Counted from the first letter of the stretch, positions 31,394 through 40,086 are shown. The stretch is DNA of 64,000 bases from Vibrio sp. ED004 (GCF_023206395.1 NZ_CP066149.1:868001-932000), one strand, 5' to 3'. Numbers and translations are program-made. Notes: a model not told the origin generated them from the sequence alone.

Positions 31394-31837
31394 ATGAAGA
31401 TATGGGTTGATGCGGACGCTTGTCCCAAGGTTATCCGAGAAACCATCGTACGCGCAGCTGAGCGAACTGGTGTTGAATGCACCTTCATCGCAAACCACGT
31501 TGTTCCTGTACCAAAACGAGTGAACATCCACTCGATTCAAGTACCAAGCGGCTTCGATATCGCCGACAACGAAATAGTAAAACGAACAGAGAAAGGCGAC
31601 CTTGTCATTACTTCAGATATCCCTCTGGCTGACGAAGTGATCACCAAAGGCGCACTAGCACTGAGCTCGCGCGGTGAGCTTTATACCAAAGAAACCATTA
31701 AAGCGCGTCTCAACATTCGTGATTTTATGGAAACCATGCGTTCAAGTGGCATCCAAACTGGCGGACCAAGCACCCTTTCTCAAACCGACCGTCGTGAGTT
31801 CGCCAACCACCTCGATCGCCTGCTAGCAAAACGCTAA
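31394..31837 (+). CDS. yaiI: YaiI/YqxD family protein (UPF0178)
   Basis: A 147-residue soluble protein opening [16 protein letters not shown], the family signature of a PIN-like nuclease fold. The aspartates in [23 protein letters not shown] and the C-terminal [17 protein letters not shown] are conserved. The family's function is not established. It follows the KfrA-like gene by 22 bases. Confidence 0.88.
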   Translation: MKIWVDADACPKVIRETIVRAAERTGVECTFIANHVVPVPKRVNIHSIQVPSGFDIADNEIVKRTEKGDLVITSDIPLADEVITKGALALSSRGELYTKETIKARLNIRDFMETMRSSGIQTGGPSTLSQTDRREFANHLDRLLAKR

Positions 31838-31955
31838 CCTCGACTTTTCTTATTAAGAGAGAGTTCAAAGCCATCTCCTAGTCGCTTTAGCCCAGATGAA
31901 ATTTTAATCGACATACTCCGTTCTTGATAATTATTACAATAACGGAGTATTGATT

Positions 31956-32726
31956 ATGGTTCGTCGAATCGCCCTCTCGCTATCCATTCTTTTTTGCAGC
32001 ACTCAGCTTTCCTTTGCCGATGAAAGTTTTGCTGATGAAGGCTTTGCCCACAAAAATTTCGCCTATGAAGAATACGGAATCATAGGAGGCAGCATCACCT
32101 ATGGTGAAAGTGTTTTCTCCACTAAAAGTTCCCCTCAATTCGGTGCAACACCCAACCTCTTCTATTCCGGTCCGAAAGGCTTTATTGATGGCAGCCTAGC
32201 CAATTGGCAACTGCTGCCTTATGTCGGGTTATCAGGAAACTGGCGCTTTGCTGAAGTGTCAGACACCTTCGTTGATCTGCCTAATGGTATTCAAGACAGA
32301 GATGGCAATGGAGAGTTAGGGATAACCTTAGGCACGGTAGGCGCACGCCTGACCTATTTACACGACGTGACTTCAGAACATAACGGCTACGAAGTTCAGC
32401 TCCACTTAGGCAGAACCTTGGAGACGTGGACCCAGCCATTCACTATTACGCCTTACCTAGAAGTCGACTATCGAGACAAGAAGCTCTCAAATCATCTTTA
32501 CGGCATTTCTAACGCTGAAGCTTCTTCCTCAGGTTTGAGTCCGTTTGATTCTGGGTCAACCTTTGTCTATCAAGCTGGGTTAATTGGACTTTATGAGTTC
32601 ACACCCACTTGGATTGGTATCGCACGAGCTGACTTAATACATCACGACAGCAACAGTGACTTGATCCAGCGAGATTTAGGTTGGTCATTTGAATTAGGGG
32701 TGACCTATCGTTTTGCGGGGTTGTAA
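31956..32726 (+). CDS. MipA/OmpV family outer-membrane protein
   Basis: A 256-residue precursor from the ATG at 31956 (GGAG upstream; TTG at 31950 is an alternative). The signal peptide ends near LSFA. The rest alternates short beta strands and turns and ends in the aromatic LGVTYRFAGL, a barrel end. GIIGGSITYG, LLPYVGLSGNWRF and GELGITLGTVGARLTY fit the MipA/OmpV family (scaffold or porin-like barrels). Four 15-bp repeats encode FADES-FADEG-FAHKN-FAYEE around the signal-peptide cleavage site, an oddity. It stands alone, with a bidirectional terminator after it. Confidence 0.82.
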   Translation: MVRRIALSLSILFCSTQLSFADESFADEGFAHKNFAYEEYGIIGGSITYGESVFSTKSSPQFGATPNLFYSGPKGFIDGSLANWQLLPYVGLSGNWRFAEVSDTFVDLPNGIQDRDGNGELGITLGTVGARLTYLHDVTSEHNGYEVQLHLGRTLETWTQPFTITPYLEVDYRDKKLSNHLYGISNAEASSSGLSPFDSGSTFVYQAGLIGLYEFTPTWIGIARADLIHHDSNSDLIQRDLGWSFELGVTYRFAGL

Positions 32727-32778
32727 GTTTGTAGGCTGCAATAGTTTGTATGCTTGAATAATTTGCAGACTCCAATAA

Positions 32779-32806
32779 AAAGAGCCTGCATTGATGCAGG
32801 CTCTTT
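32779..32806. terminator. Bidirectional terminator between the OmpV-like gene and abgT-like gene
   Basis: AAAGAGCCTGCA pairs perfectly with TGCAGGCTCTTT around TTGA, with an A run on the left. It serves both converging genes. Confidence 0.85.
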
Positions 32807-32860
32807 GGTATCTCATAGTTTAAGTTGATAGCGAATCAAATATTCACTTATCACTGCTTA

Positions 32861-34447
32861 CTAAGGCGTGTAGTACGTTGCAGCGCCCGGACCTACTGGT
32901 AGGCCAAATACGAATACCCAAACGTAGAACATTAAGCTCCAACCAACCAAGAATACGATTGAATATGGAAGCATAGTTGCAATCAGAGTACCGATACCAA
33001 GGTTTTTCATGTAACGCGTTGCTACAGCAAGGATTAGACCAAAGTAGCTCATCATTGGAGTAATGATGTTCGTTGTTGAGTCACCGATACGGTAAGCCGC
33101 TTGAATCGTTTCTGGTGCGTAGCCTACTAGCATTAGCATTGGAACGAAGATAGGTGCTGTTACAGCCCACTGAGCAGAAGCCGAACCGATCATCAGGTTA
33201 ATGAAGCCACACATTAAAATGAATGCGAAGAACAACATTGGACCCGTTAGGCCGATATCCTGTAGGAACGTAGCACCTGCAACTGCGAATACTTGACCGA
33301 AGTTAGTCCACTTAAAGAAAGCAACAAACTGAGCAGCGAAGAACACAAGTACGATGTACATGCCCATTGAAGACATAGACTTAGACATTGCATTGATTAC
33401 ATCACGGTCTGTTTTCATTGTGCCGGTAACTTTACCGTAAACAAAACCAGGAACTGCGAAGAATACGAAGATGAACGCTACGATACTTTTCAGGAATGGA
33501 GAACCTGAAACCGTACCTGCTGCTGAACGTAGAACACCATCAGCTGGAACAATCGTCCATGCAAGAAGTGCAGAAACCGCTAATACTGCGATACCCGCAA
33601 GCTTAAGGCCTTTCTTCTCAACGTCTGTTAGCTTGCCCATTGAATCATTTGATAAATCTTCAGACGCTTCTTCGTCGTTGTATTTACCCAGTTTTGGTTC
33701 AACAATCTTCTCAGTTACGAATGCACCCGTAATTGCGATGAAGAAAGTAGAAACAAACATGAAGTACCAGTTTGATTCAGGACCAACGTTGTAAGTCGGG
33801 TCAATCATCTGCGCTGCTGTTGTGGTAATACCAGAAAGCAGTGGATCAACCGTACCGATTAGAAGGTTTGCAGAGTAACCACCAGATACACCAGCAAATG
33901 CTGCCGCTAGACCAGCTAATGGGTGACGACCCAAAGAGTGGAAAAGCATTGCTGCAAGCGGGATAAGTACTACATAACCCAGCTCTGAAGCCGTGTTAGA
34001 GATAATACCGGCAAAAACTACGGTTACCGTAACCATGCGCTTAGATGCGCCCATTACCATGCCACGCATCGCCGCAGATAATAGACCTGAGTGCTCAGCA
34101 ATCGCTACACCTAGCATTGCAACAAGCACAGTACCTAATGGTGCAAAGCCAACAAAGTTTGTCACTAGATTAGTAACAATGAGCTGTAAGCCTTCAGCAT
34201 TAAGTAAGCTTACAACGTAGATCATGCCGTCAGCAGCACGACCTGGAGCACCTTCTGGACGAGGGTCCATAACAGATACTTCAAAATATCCAGCGATACC
34301 TGAAGTAACTAGAATAGCGACACAGAAGATTGCGAAAAGAGTGATCGGGTGGGGTAATAGATTCCCCAAATACTCAACACCATCGAGAAAACGGGTAAAA
34401 ATAGGTTTCTTTGGCGAGTTGTTTTTTATTGAAGCTGATGAACTCAT
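32861..34447 (-). CDS. AbgT family transporter
   Basis: An inner-membrane transporter of 528 residues from the start at 34447 (GGAGG six bases upstream; the longer frame to 34531 reads promoter sequence). There are about 11-13 hydrophobic segments. Family features include FLDGVEYLGNLLPHPITLF near residue 20, TASELGYVVLIPLAAMLFHSLGRHPLAG and GSASAQWAVTAPIFVPML. Members take up p-aminobenzoyl-glutamate or export antifolates; the substrate here cannot be told. No aminohydrolase (abgAB) neighbours are present, so the E. coli abg pathway is not reconstructed. It may be controlled through the palindrome at its promoter. Confidence 0.88.
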   Translation of the reverse strand: MSSSASIKNNSPKKPIFTRFLDGVEYLGNLLPHPITLFAIFCVAILVTSGIAGYFEVSVMDPRPEGAPGRAADGMIYVVSLLNAEGLQLIVTNLVTNFVGFAPLGTVLVAMLGVAIAEHSGLLSAAMRGMVMGASKRMVTVTVVFAGIISNTASELGYVVLIPLAAMLFHSLGRHPLAGLAAAFAGVSGGYSANLLIGTVDPLLSGITTTAAQMIDPTYNVGPESNWYFMFVSTFFIAITGAFVTEKIVEPKLGKYNDEEASEDLSNDSMGKLTDVEKKGLKLAGIAVLAVSALLAWTIVPADGVLRSAAGTVSGSPFLKSIVAFIFVFFAVPGFVYGKVTGTMKTDRDVINAMSKSMSSMGMYIVLVFFAAQFVAFFKWTNFGQVFAVAGATFLQDIGLTGPMLFFAFILMCGFINLMIGSASAQWAVTAPIFVPMLMLVGYAPETIQAAYRIGDSTTNIITPMMSYFGLILAVATRYMKNLGIGTLIATMLPYSIVFLVGWSLMFYVWVFVFGLPVGPGAATYYTP

Positions 34448-34523
34448 CAGTTCCCTCCTTGTAGTGATTCCTATGCAATTGTGACAAAAATGTTCAAATT
34501 GCCAGCGAAGGGTACGCGACAAA

Positions 34524-34564
34524 ATTATCAATTAGAAATTCAAAATGTTACAAAATGTGTAACA
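34524..34564 (-). promoter_or_regulatory. Candidate abgT-like promoter with overlapping palindrome
   Basis: On the minus strand TTGTAA (34553-34548) and GATAAT (34529-34524) are 18 bases apart. The -35 overlaps a perfect inverted repeat, TGTTAC-N7-GTAACA, at 34546-34564, placed like an operator. The regulator is unknown. Confidence 0.45.
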
Positions 34565-34686
34565 AACGACGATTTTTAACTCTATTTGAACAATTAATTA
34601 GCAAATAAATCTATATTAAACACAAAATCTAGATTTATAATTCACAATTACGCATTCACTACAAATATAACTAACGATATAACCTA

Positions 34687-34811
34687 TTGATTCACTTGAA
34701 AATAAAACATATCGTACGCTAAATAAACACTCTATCTTTAATCCAGTTCCTCTTGAGGGGAAAGAAAAACAGGCAAATGAATGAAGTTTGACTTTCCCCT
34801 CGTTTTTTACA
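34687..34811 (+). ncRNA. Possible small RNA with orphan terminator
   Basis: GAGGGGAAAG (near 34754) pairs with CTTTCCCCTC (near 34792), followed on the plus strand by GTTTTTT, so this is a plus-strand terminator. No plus-strand gene precedes it, since abgT-like and rpmJ2 both run minus. TTGATT-17-TATCGT or TTGAAA-18-TAAATA just upstream could start a transcript of about 80-100 bases. No protein frame fits. Supported only by this pattern; the rest of the 34565-34835 gap is AT-rich and featureless. Confidence 0.35.
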
Positions 34812-34835
34812 CACGTGTCACATCAAATTGACGGC

Positions 34836-34961
34836 TTATTTCTGAACCGCTTTGAATCTCGGATTGGTTTTACAGATAACATAGTGACGGCCTCTGCGTT
34901 TTACTATCTGACAATCCGGGTGACGGTTCTTTGCACTTTTCAGTGATTTCACGACTTTCAT
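34836..34961 (-). CDS. rpmJ2: 50S ribosomal protein L36, zinc-free type B
   Basis: A 41-residue protein: [14 protein letters not shown], then [20 protein letters not shown]. It has the L36 fold but only two cysteines, lacking the four-ligand zinc site of the usual L36, so it is the C-minus paralogue (YkgO type). The ATG follows the rpmE2 stop codon directly (TAA-ATG), showing tight coupling. It replaces zinc-bound L36 when zinc is scarce, freeing ribosomal zinc. Too short for usual gene-length cutoffs. Confidence 0.92.
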   Translation of the reverse strand: MKVVKSLKSAKNRHPDCQIVKRRGRHYVICKTNPRFKAVQK

Positions 34962-35222
34962 TTATTTCGCTCCCTTACCTAATTGACCAAAACGACGAGT
35001 GAAGTTTGCAACACGTCCCTCTTTATGTAGCACTCTCTGTTTACCGGTATAGAACGGGTGCGACTTTGACGACACTTCAATAGTGAAATAAGGATAAGTA
35101 TTGCCATCTTCCCATTCGATAGTGCGGTCTGTTTTCAGCGTAGAGCCGATTAAGAAGTACTCATCAACGCTGGTGTCATGGAACACCACTGTGCGGTAGT
35201 CCGGGTGGATATTCGGTTTCAT
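34962..35222 (-). CDS. rpmE2: 50S ribosomal protein L31, zinc-free type B
   Basis: The protein has 86 residues, the type B length, opening [18 protein letters not shown]. It lacks the CXXC zinc motif of ordinary L31. [24 protein letters not shown] and [12 protein letters not shown] are typical. It forms an operon with rpmJ2 and lies behind a Zur-like box. Under zinc shortage it would replace L31 on the ribosome. Confidence 0.94.
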   Translation of the reverse strand: MKPNIHPDYRTVVFHDTSVDEYFLIGSTLKTDRTIEWEDGNTYPYFTIEVSSKSHPFYTGKQRVLHKEGRVANFTRRFGQLGKGAK

Positions 35223-35241
35223 TGTCTTTCCCTAAATAATT

Positions 35242-35264
35242 AAATTGTTATGTTATAACATTGC
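35242..35264. promoter_or_regulatory. Zur-like box upstream of rpmE2
   Basis: The 23-base stretch matches the gamma-proteobacterial Zur palindrome (GAAATGTTATA-N-TATAACATTTC) at 18 of 22 informative positions, with core TTATGTTATAACATTGC. It lies 20 bases upstream of rpmE2 and covers the likely -10 (TGTTAT, 17 bases from TTGATA). The gene content (zinc-free L31/L36) fits Zur repression. Confidence 0.75.
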
Positions 35265-35281
35265 AAATGTTAATCATTATC
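35263..35281. promoter_or_regulatory. Fur-box-like site next to the Zur box
   Basis: GCAAATGTTAATCATTATC matches the classic 19-base Fur consensus at 16 of 19 positions. It overlaps the Zur-like box by two bases and covers the likely rpmE2 -35. Zur and Fur boxes share features, so this could be a second Zur half-site. Confidence 0.5.
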
Positions 35282-35346
35282 AAAAGAAAAACAAGCGAAT
35301 TTATGATATTTTTCCGCCATAGATCGTAATTAGAGAGCGTCTACTC

Positions 35347-36042
35347 ATGCACTCCATTGAACCTATTGGCTTTATAGAGTCTCCTTATAAAGAGAAGTTC
35401 GCAGTACCAAGGCAACCTAGATTGGTGCCAACATCCACCTCAAGAGTCAGGCTGGTTGACGCGGCAAACTGCCTTGAATCTGTTCGTAACATCGAACAAT
35501 TCAGCCATGTATGGCTGCTATTTCTATTCGACAAGAACCTTGAAGCAGGCTGGAAACCAACAGTGAGACCACCTCGGCTCGGTGGTAATGAACGCATAGG
35601 TGTGTTCGCATCACGTGCGACATTCAGGCCGAATGGGATTGGTATGTCTGCGGTTGAGCTCAAAGGTGTCTCTCAAGAAAAGGGGCAAACTTGGTTGGAC
35701 TTAGGCAGTGTCGATCTCGTCGACGGCACGCCGATCATCGACATCAAACCTTATATCCCCTACTCGGATTCAATTCCTGATGCATTGGGAGGTTTTGCTA
35801 CTGATGAACCAGAAGTGCTAGACGTGAACTTTTCACAGCAAGCCCAAGCGAAACTGGCACAGCACCCGCAGGCGCGCCATATCATTCAGGTGATCAAAGA
35901 AGTGCTTGGTCAAGATCCAAGACCTGCCTATAAAAAAGGCAAGCCAGACAGTAAGGAATATGCGGTAAATTTGTTCGATCTTAACGTGAAATTCGTTGTT
36001 GAAGCGCTTTTCATCAATGTAACTGACATTGAACGCTTTTGA
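35347..36042 (+). CDS. trmO: tRNA (t6A37) N6-methyltransferase TrmO
   Basis: This SAM-dependent enzyme turns t6A into m6t6A at position 37 of tRNA-Thr. The protein has 231 residues (E. coli YaeB/TrmO 235). Its beta-barrel N-domain contains FIESPYKEKFAVPRQPRL, and the motifs FSHVWLLFLFDKN, GVFASRATFRPNGIGMSAVEL and LVDGTPIIDIKPYIPYSD are intact. It is followed by proS after 101 bases on the same strand, as in E. coli. Confidence 0.94.
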   Translation: MHSIEPIGFIESPYKEKFAVPRQPRLVPTSTSRVRLVDAANCLESVRNIEQFSHVWLLFLFDKNLEAGWKPTVRPPRLGGNERIGVFASRATFRPNGIGMSAVELKGVSQEKGQTWLDLGSVDLVDGTPIIDIKPYIPYSDSIPDALGGFATDEPEVLDVNFSQQAQAKLAQHPQARHIIQVIKEVLGQDPRPAYKKGKPDSKEYAVNLFDLNVKFVVEALFINVTDIERF

Positions 36043-36143
36043 GATCCCAAATAGGCTGATATTATATGCGGCTATATCAGATTTGCTGTCGTCACTCACC
36101 GCAGCAAATTTTCTTTTATCAATGATGAAACGGATACCATAGA

Positions 36144-37859
36144 ATGCGTACCAGTAACTACCTTCTTTCTACTCTGAAAGAGACTCCAAACGACGCAGAA
36201 GTTATCAGCCACCAGCTGATGCTACGTGCAGGTATGATCCGTAAGCTAGCTTCAGGTTTATATACTTGGCTACCTACTGGTCTACGTGTACTGCGTAAAG
36301 TCGAAAATATCGTTCGCCAAGAGATCGATAATGCAGGTGCCGTTGAAATCTTGATGCCCGTAGTTCAACCGTTTGAGCTTTGGGAAGAGACTGGCCGTTC
36401 TGAAAAGATGGGCCCTGAGCTACTTCGTTTCACAGACCGTCACTCTCGCCCATTCGTTCTTAGCCCAACAGCTGAAGAAGTAGTGACGAGCCTAGTGCGC
36501 AACGAGATTAGCTCTTACAAACAGCTACCTCTAAACCTGTACCAAATCCAGACTAAATTCCGTGATGAGCGCCGCCCTCGTTTTGGCGTAATGCGTGCAC
36601 GTGAATTCTCTATGATGGATGCGTACAGCTTTGATATCGACAAAGAAGGCTTAGAAAAGTCTTACCAAGCGATGCACGATGCTTACTGTAAAGCATTCGA
36701 CCGCATGGGCCTTGAATACCGTCCAGTATTAGCAGACTCTGGCGCAATCGGCGGCAGCGGCTCTCAAGAGTTCCACGTTCTTGCTGAAAGCGGCGAAGAC
36801 CTAATCGCATTCTCTTCTGAATCTGATTACGCAGCAAACATCGAGAAAGCAGAAGCACTCGCTCCTACTGAAGAAGTTGCAGCGCCAACTCAAGAGATGG
36901 AACTGGTTGATACGCCAAACGCAAAAACAATTGCTGAGCTTGTAGAACAACACGGTCTAGCAATCGAGAAGACAGTTAAGACTCTATTCGTTAAAGCATC
37001 TGATGAAGTAGACGCAGATATCATTGCTCTAATCATCCGTGGTGACCACGAGCTTAACGAAGTAAAAGCAGAAAACCTTCCACAGGTTGCTTCTCCACTA
37101 GAGATGGCTTCAGAAGAAGAAATCCGTGCACTTGTTGGCGCTGGTCCTGGTTCACTTGGCCCTGTTGGCCTAGAGCTACCATTCATCGTTGACCGCTCTG
37201 TTGCTGTAATGAGCGACTTCGGCGCTGGTGCAAACGTAGACGGTAAGCACTACTTCGGTATTAACTGGGGTCGTGACGTTGAGCTTGCTCAAGTTGAAGA
37301 CTTACGTAACGTTGTTGAAGGCGACCTTAGCCCATGTGGTCAAGGTATTATCCAGCTTAAGCGTGGTATCGAAGTTGGTCACATCTTCCAACTGGGTAAT
37401 ACTTACTCTAAAGCAATGAACTGTAACGTGCTTGGTCCTGATGGTAAGAGCGTAATCCTAGAAATGGGTTGTTACGGTATCGGTGTTTCACGTGTTGTTG
37501 CATCTGCTATCGAGCAAAACCACGATAAATTCGGTATCACTTGGCCAGACGCGCTAGCGCCGTTCCAAGTTGCTATCGTACCAATGAACATGCACAAATC
37601 TGAGCGCGTTAAAGAAGCAGCTGAGAAGCTATACGCTGAATTAACAGCTATGGGTATCGAAGTACTATTTGATGACCGTAAAGAGCGTCCAGGTGTTATG
37701 TTTAAAGATATCGAGCTTGTGGGTATTCCGCACACTATCGTTATCGGTGATCGCAGCATGGACGAAGGTAACTTCGAATACAAAAACCGTCGTACAGGTG
37801 ATAAAGAAGCTATCGCTATGGACACGGTTATCGAGCACCTTAAAGCTCAACTAGCTTAG
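36144..37859 (+). CDS. proS: Prolyl-tRNA synthetase
   Basis: A class II synthetase of 571 residues (E. coli 572), the bacterial type with an editing (INS) domain inserted at about 225-390. Class II motif 2 is at [26 protein letters not shown] near residue 138, and motif 3 is near [11 protein letters not shown] at 447. The C-terminal anticodon domain begins around [11 protein letters not shown]. It edits mischarged alanyl-tRNA-Pro. It has its own terminator. Confidence 0.97.
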   Translation: MRTSNYLLSTLKETPNDAEVISHQLMLRAGMIRKLASGLYTWLPTGLRVLRKVENIVRQEIDNAGAVEILMPVVQPFELWEETGRSEKMGPELLRFTDRHSRPFVLSPTAEEVVTSLVRNEISSYKQLPLNLYQIQTKFRDERRPRFGVMRAREFSMMDAYSFDIDKEGLEKSYQAMHDAYCKAFDRMGLEYRPVLADSGAIGGSGSQEFHVLAESGEDLIAFSSESDYAANIEKAEALAPTEEVAAPTQEMELVDTPNAKTIAELVEQHGLAIEKTVKTLFVKASDEVDADIIALIIRGDHELNEVKAENLPQVASPLEMASEEEIRALVGAGPGSLGPVGLELPFIVDRSVAVMSDFGAGANVDGKHYFGINWGRDVELAQVEDLRNVVEGDLSPCGQGIIQLKRGIEVGHIFQLGNTYSKAMNCNVLGPDGKSVILEMGCYGIGVSRVVASAIEQNHDKFGITWPDALAPFQVAIVPMNMHKSERVKEAAEKLYAELTAMGIEVLFDDRKERPGVMFKDIELVGIPHTIVIGDRSMDEGNFEYKNRRTGDKEAIAMDTVIEHLKAQLA

Positions 37860-37888
37860 TAATCCGATTACTGACTAGATAAACATTG

Positions 37889-37916
37889 AAAGGCTGCCAT
37901 TAGGTGGCCTTTTTTG
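37889..37916 (+). terminator. proS terminator
   Basis: AAGGCTGCC pairs (with wobbles) with GGTGGCCTT around ATTA, followed by TTTTTT, 30 bases after the stop. Confidence 0.75.
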
Positions 37917-38048
37917 TACCTGTCGTTTCCCTTCAAGTTCTCTTCTATTTATCACTAGAGTAAATAACGTAAGTTAATCCCCTGTTCATCTTCAAATCCG
38001 TATATTGGGTTCATCAACTTTTTAGACCCGCTTACATTGGAGGTATCA

Positions 38049-38743
38049 ATGGATATCAAAAGCTTACTTAACCAAGCACTTAAGTCAGATCTCGTTAAAC
38101 AAGGTACTCAGAAGCTTTCCCAAGGATCTTCGAGTTTAAGCAGCCTCTCTCAAGGCAGTAGCAGCAATAGCAAAGGTATCAACAAGAGCACACTTGGCGC
38201 TTTCGGTGCAGGCGCTGTTGGTGGTGGACTGTTAGGGGCGTTAATGGGCTCTAAGAAGACCAAAAAAATGGGTAAGAAAGCGGCTGGGATTGGAGGCGAG
38301 CAGCACTGGGCGCTCTCGCTTATAAAGTCTACAACGACTACCAATCTAAACAAGGCCAGACGCCCAATGTCGAACAGGCTCAGTTTGATGAAAATGATGC
38401 AAACCACAGCGTTCTGATTCTACGTTCGATGATTGCCGCGTCTAAAGCTGATGGCCATGTTGATGAAGAAGAGATGGCTAAGATAGAACAAGCCGTCGAA
38501 AACATGGGCGCCGATTATCAACTGACTAAACTGGTATCTGAAGAACTGCATAAGCCACTCGACCCAAGCGAAATCGCTCAATTAGCAACGTCACCTCAAC
38601 AGGCGAGTGAGATCTACTTAGCCTCTTTGATTGTGGCCGACGAACAGAACTTCATGGAAAAGGCGTACCTGAAAGAGCTCGCGAAACAGCTCAACCTTGC
38701 TGATGAAGTCACCTATCAACTTGAACAACAAGTCTCTGGCTGA
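38049..38743 (+). pseudogene. Frameshifted DUF533 (YebE/TerB-like) gene
   Basis: The first half (38049, GGAGG upstream) reads MDIKSLLNQALKSDLVKQGT through a glycine/alanine membrane-like segment (GAFGAGAVGGGLLGALMGS) to KKAAGIGG near 38297. The continuation, GALAYKVYNDYQSKQGQ and then MIAASKADGHVDEEEM to the stop at 38743, lies in a frame shifted by one base. Restoring one base near 38298 gives a continuous protein of about 231 residues, the DUF533 family length (E. coli YebE 219), with its C-terminal TerB-like helical domain. As read, the first frame ends at 38417. This is a true frameshift mutation or a sequencing error; no slippery site suggests a programmed event. Confidence 0.8.
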
Positions 38744-38907
38744 ACGAGAAATACCAAACGAATCGGTAAAGAACAGCCTAAGCCGCGAGCTAACCAAGTG
38801 AGATATTGAGCAAGGACAAACTAACTCTGAACTTGATCAGATCCACTTTGTTTTTGCTTATCTCTATGTGTATATTGAGATCAGTTATCATTTGGTTAGG
38901 TATAAAA

Positions 38908-39111
38908 ATGAAAGTATACGATTGTTGTGATTTGGTTCGTGAACTGTATTCTCAAATTGGCAGTGGCGACCAAGGCTATATCCCTAAAGCGATCACCTGC
39001 GCAGTAAAAACATTGAATGACCTTGCTGCCGATGAATCTCTTCCTAAAGAAGCTCGCGAACGTGCAGCCTTTGCCGCTGCTAACTTACTAATTTCAGATT
39101 TCGAGGACTAA
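38908..39111 (+). CDS. yaeP: YaeP family protein (UPF0253)
   Basis: A 67-residue protein opening [37 protein letters not shown] and [16 protein letters not shown] follow the family pattern closely (E. coli YaeP, 66 residues). A longer frame from 38806 only adds a hydrophobic stretch with no similarity. No function is known. Its stop is followed one base later by the DUF4250 gene, so the two are co-translated. Confidence 0.85.
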   Translation: MKVYDCCDLVRELYSQIGSGDQGYIPKAITCAVKTLNDLAADESLPKEARERAAFAAANLLISDFED

Positions 39112-39112
39112 T

Positions 39113-39304
39113 ATGAACCTCGCTAACTTTGAAAAAATGGATCCTGTAATGTTGATGAGCATCGTCAACATGAAGCTTCGTGACGACTTCGGCGGAGATT
39201 TAGATCGAGTGGTCAACTTCTACGAAATCGACAAAGCAGCACTGATCGCGAAGCTCGCGTCTGCTGGTTTTGAGTATCTTCCAGAAGCCAAACAGTTTCG
39301 ATAG
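39113..39304 (+). CDS. DUF4250 family protein
   Basis: A 63-residue soluble protein opening MNLANFEKMDPVMLMSIVNMK. LRDDFGGDLDRVVNFYEID and ALIAKLASAGFEYLPEAKQF complete the family pattern as I recall it. No function is known. It lies directly after yaeP and is followed by a terminator. Confidence 0.75.
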   Translation: MNLANFEKMDPVMLMSIVNMKLRDDFGGDLDRVVNFYEIDKAALIAKLASAGFEYLPEAKQFR

Positions 39305-39327
39305 TCGTTTAAAAAATCTTCCTATTT

Positions 39328-39357
39328 AAAGGCCAACCTCTGTGTTGGTCTTTTTTT
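39328..39357 (+). terminator. Terminator after the yaeP-DUF4250 pair
   Basis: GGCCAAC pairs with GTTGGTC around CTCTGT, followed by TTTTTTT. Confidence 0.8.
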
Positions 39358-39536
39358 GTTGGTGATACGTAACAAGTAAACATGCAGCAAACCCGTTATA
39401 AATTATCTGTCTGCACCTATACTTTTATATCTTAGAGTCAACGAACGCGCCTTGAACCAAAGCGTATTGTTGCATAGGCTACTCAAACTAGCATATAAAA
39501 CTCATCACTCAACTTGATGATAGTGAAGGGTTAACA

Positions 39537-39863
39537 ATGAAAAGACTCGGACTTTTAGCCGTTATCGCTGCCGCATTCACCGCAGGTTGCGCTTCAAATA
39601 CTCAGCAAGACAACTTTCGCGAAGCCTCTTTTGAGCTGTGTAATACTGAAGTCGATATTTACTCTGTAAGCCATGATGAACGAGTTCGCATCGTCTGCTC
39701 TGATGGCTCTAAATTCGCTCTGAAAAGCGAAGACACACTAGAAGTGATGCGTGACATCAACATCGACTACTGTGATGGCGAAGGCCTAGGTAAGTTCAGT
39801 GAAAGCCGCCACTACTACTCTTTCAAGTGTAAGTCAGGCACTCTGCTTAGCATCAAAAAGTAG
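39537..39863 (+). CDS. Small lipoprotein of unknown function
   Basis: A 108-residue precursor with a lipobox (FTAGC, cysteine at 18), so the mature protein is lipid-anchored. It contains five further cysteines (ELCNTE, RIVCSDG, DYCDGEG, SFKCKSG), consistent with disulphide pairs in the periplasm. I do not recognise a named domain. It is monocistronic with its own terminator. The residue after the lipid cysteine is alanine, so outer-membrane sorting is expected. Confidence 0.75.
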   Translation: MKRLGLLAVIAAAFTAGCASNTQQDNFREASFELCNTEVDIYSVSHDERVRIVCSDGSKFALKSEDTLEVMRDINIDYCDGEGLGKFSESRHYYSFKCKSGTLLSIKK

Positions 39864-39883
39864 AATCGACACTACCAAATACC

Positions 39884-39916
39884 AAAGGGTTAATGTGAAA
39901 GCATTAGCCCTTTTTA
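39884..39916 (+). terminator. Terminator after the small lipoprotein gene
   Basis: AAAGGGTTAATG pairs with CATTAGCCCTTT around TGAAAG, followed by T residues. Confidence 0.8.
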
Positions 39917-39955
39917 GTACCTGCTTTTCTTTACTCTCATCAACTGACCACCAGA

Positions 39956-39983
39956 CACAAAAAAGGCTCCTATTAAGGAGCCT
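39956..39983 (-). terminator. glyA-side terminator
   Basis: AGGCTCCT (39964-39971) pairs with AGGAGCCT (39976-39983), followed on the minus strand by TTTTTTG. It lies about 110 bases after the glyA stop, beyond the repeat element at 40007-40086. Confidence 0.75.
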
Positions 39984-40006
39984 CTAGTATCAATATTTTT
40001 CAAAGT

Positions 40007-40086
40007 AGTTGTTTGAAATTCTAGGAGAACACGCGGAGCTTACGAATGTAAGTGAGCATGCTCGACAACGAAGTTCAAATCACTAC
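40007..40086. repeat. ERIC-like palindromic repeat in the glyA 3' region
   Basis: Imperfect terminal inverted repeats (AGTAGTTGTTTGAA and TTCAAATCACTACG, 12 of 14) enclose CGCGGAGCTTACGAATGTAAGTGAGC. That core resembles the ERIC element centre (GGAGCTTACATAAGTAAGTGA) known in enterobacteria and Vibrio. At about 80 bases it would be a shortened copy. Only one copy is in the window. Confidence 0.5.

Noticed and set aside
34760..34835. Terminator of rpmJ2 on the minus strand
   Set aside because: The hairpin there has its T tract on the plus strand, so it does not terminate the minus-strand operon; hence the orphan small RNA idea.
38298..38417. Programmed ribosomal frameshift in the DUF533 gene
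   Set aside because: No heptameric slippery sequence, stimulatory pseudoknot or internal stop arrangement is visible; a simple one-base loss explains the reading.
38806..38907. N-terminal hydrophobic extension of YaeP
   Set aside because: The extension has no family similarity; the ATG at 38908 gives the exact YaeP length, so the upstream frame is leader sequence.
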